35,997 nt of DNA from NCBI GenBank assembly GCA_903922175.1, contig CAIXSY010000301.1:1-35997 (forward strand). The letters run 5' to 3'. Numbering within the stretch: position 1 is the stretch's first letter; every line of letters begins with the position of its first letter. The position numbers and the translations under genes were made by a program. This DNA is from an uncultured delta proteobacterium. Its GTDB lineage: Bacteria; Bdellovibrionota_C; UBA2361; CAIXSY01. Shown here piece by piece: positions 35,462 to 35,997 of this stretch. The notes below the pieces were generated by a model. The model was not told where the DNA came from. It searched no databases and was given only the letters and a program-made list of their open reading frames with translations.

Positions 35462-35997
35462 TTACCTGCCTAAAAAATTAATGATAATCTTACTAACCTT
35501 CCTTAACATCTCCGGCTGCTGGTATTGATAGCGATGCTCCATTGCAGGGATTTGATGCCATTCTTTGGGATCGTGCGCGGCATCGAAGAAGCGCTGGCAG
35601 GTAGTCAGGGGAACATTAGAATCCGCCTCTCCTGCGATAAAAAGCTTGGGGCAATTTACCTGTGCAATAAATTCGAGAGCATTGTATCGACGCGCATCCT
35701 CAATGAAGGAAAACGGTATTACCAATTCTCCGTTAGTTCTGGAAATTATTTTTCTGAATCCAGTTTTTTGCCAATCTTCATATTTGCCAGCTAACTCGTC
35801 CTCCCTGCCAGCCTGATAAGGGCTAACAATCAAGCCTAGCTTGCGTGGAGTAAATTCGGCAGCTAATTGGGTGGCGAGGATCCCTCCCATTGAAAAGCCA
35901 AGGATGGCGAGGTCCGTTGGATTACTATCTTTTAGGGTAACTGCTCGCCCCCCCTGTGATAAAAAGTGGGCGACGACGTTGACGTCTAAGGTCAAAC
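35462..35997 (-). CDS. Alpha/beta hydrolase, partial (5' end beyond window)
   Basis: A C-terminal fragment of an alpha/beta hydrolase; the beginning lies beyond the right edge. The nucleophile elbow GFSMGG (LAILGFSMGGILATQLA), an acid in FIAGEADSNVPL and the base in AMEHRYQ complete the Ser-Asp-His triad. The pattern resembles small serine hydrolases of the dienelactone/lysophospholipase type. It is convergent with the 577-aa gene, with 137 nt between them that show nothing notable. Confidence 0.85.
   Translation of the reverse strand, partial: LTLDVNVVAHFLSQGGRAVTLKDSNPTDLAILGFSMGGILATQLAAEFTPRKLGLIVSPYQAGREDELAGKYEDWQKTGFRKIISRTNGELVIPFSFIEDARRYNALEFIAQVNCPKLFIAGEADSNVPLTTCQRFFDAAHDPKEWHQIPAMEHRYQYQQPEMLRKVSKIIINFLGR

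Overview
The window comes from a Gram-negative bacterium with a lipid A-based outer membrane. The evidence is lpxD, an lpxC, several lipoproteins with lipoboxes, MreB and a PspA-family protein. The rimP-nusA-ylxR-infB-rbfA-nrnA-truB order, the NtrC-type regulator and a conserved 214-aa protein of a type I associate with delta-proteobacterial/myxobacterial/bdellovibrio-like genomes suggest the former Deltaproteobacteria assemblage. That placement is inference; no rRNA or other marker in the window settles it.

Layout. Bases 1-2,880 carry a sigma-54 response regulator (minus strand), a small unknown gene and several palindromic elements. Bases 2,880-8,069 are a tight minus-strand run: a family 2 glycosyltransferase, a TPR lipoprotein, LivH/LivM/LivG-type ABC transporter parts and an RsuA-type pseudouridine synthase. 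Bases 8,070-8,752 hold a 223-bp inverted-repeat element, then a strong promoter and a perfect intrinsic terminator about 135 nt apart (a candidate small RNA), then a second promoter for lpxD. LpxD is followed at once by a lipoprotein with a von Willebrand A domain. Bases 11,652-15,130 hold an unknown gene and coaX (minus), a Gly/Ser/Ala-rich small protein (plus) and an unknown gene (minus). A tRNA-Lys(TTT) at 15,397 is followed by about 550 bp of GC-rich repeats and long hairpins, then GrpB-family and unknown genes. Bases 18,069-20,192 are a PspA-like gene plus a polytopic membrane protein. mreB follows on the minus strand.

Bases 21,647-32,185 look like one long minus-strand operon: rimP, nusA, ylxR, infB, rbfA, nrnA, truB, purA and finally a gene that joins a complete response-regulator receiver domain to a complete LpxC deacetylase. 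The right end has a lipoprotein serine protease with a clear terminator, a 577-aa membrane-anchored unknown protein, and a partial alpha/beta hydrolase running off the edge.

The most interesting item is the receiver-LpxC fusion. LpxC catalyses the committed step of lipid A synthesis. Here the phospho-acceptor and deacetylase active-site residues are all present, and the long C-terminal tail seen in E. coli LpxC is missing. This suggests two-component control acting directly on the enzyme. The second theme is a family of short intergenic inverted-repeat elements (MITE-like), with three well-bounded copies and two looser ones. They share ends resembling GTAAYTGCTCAATAA; one lies inside the infB operon and one directly abuts coaX. 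No CRISPR array, transposase or phage gene was seen.
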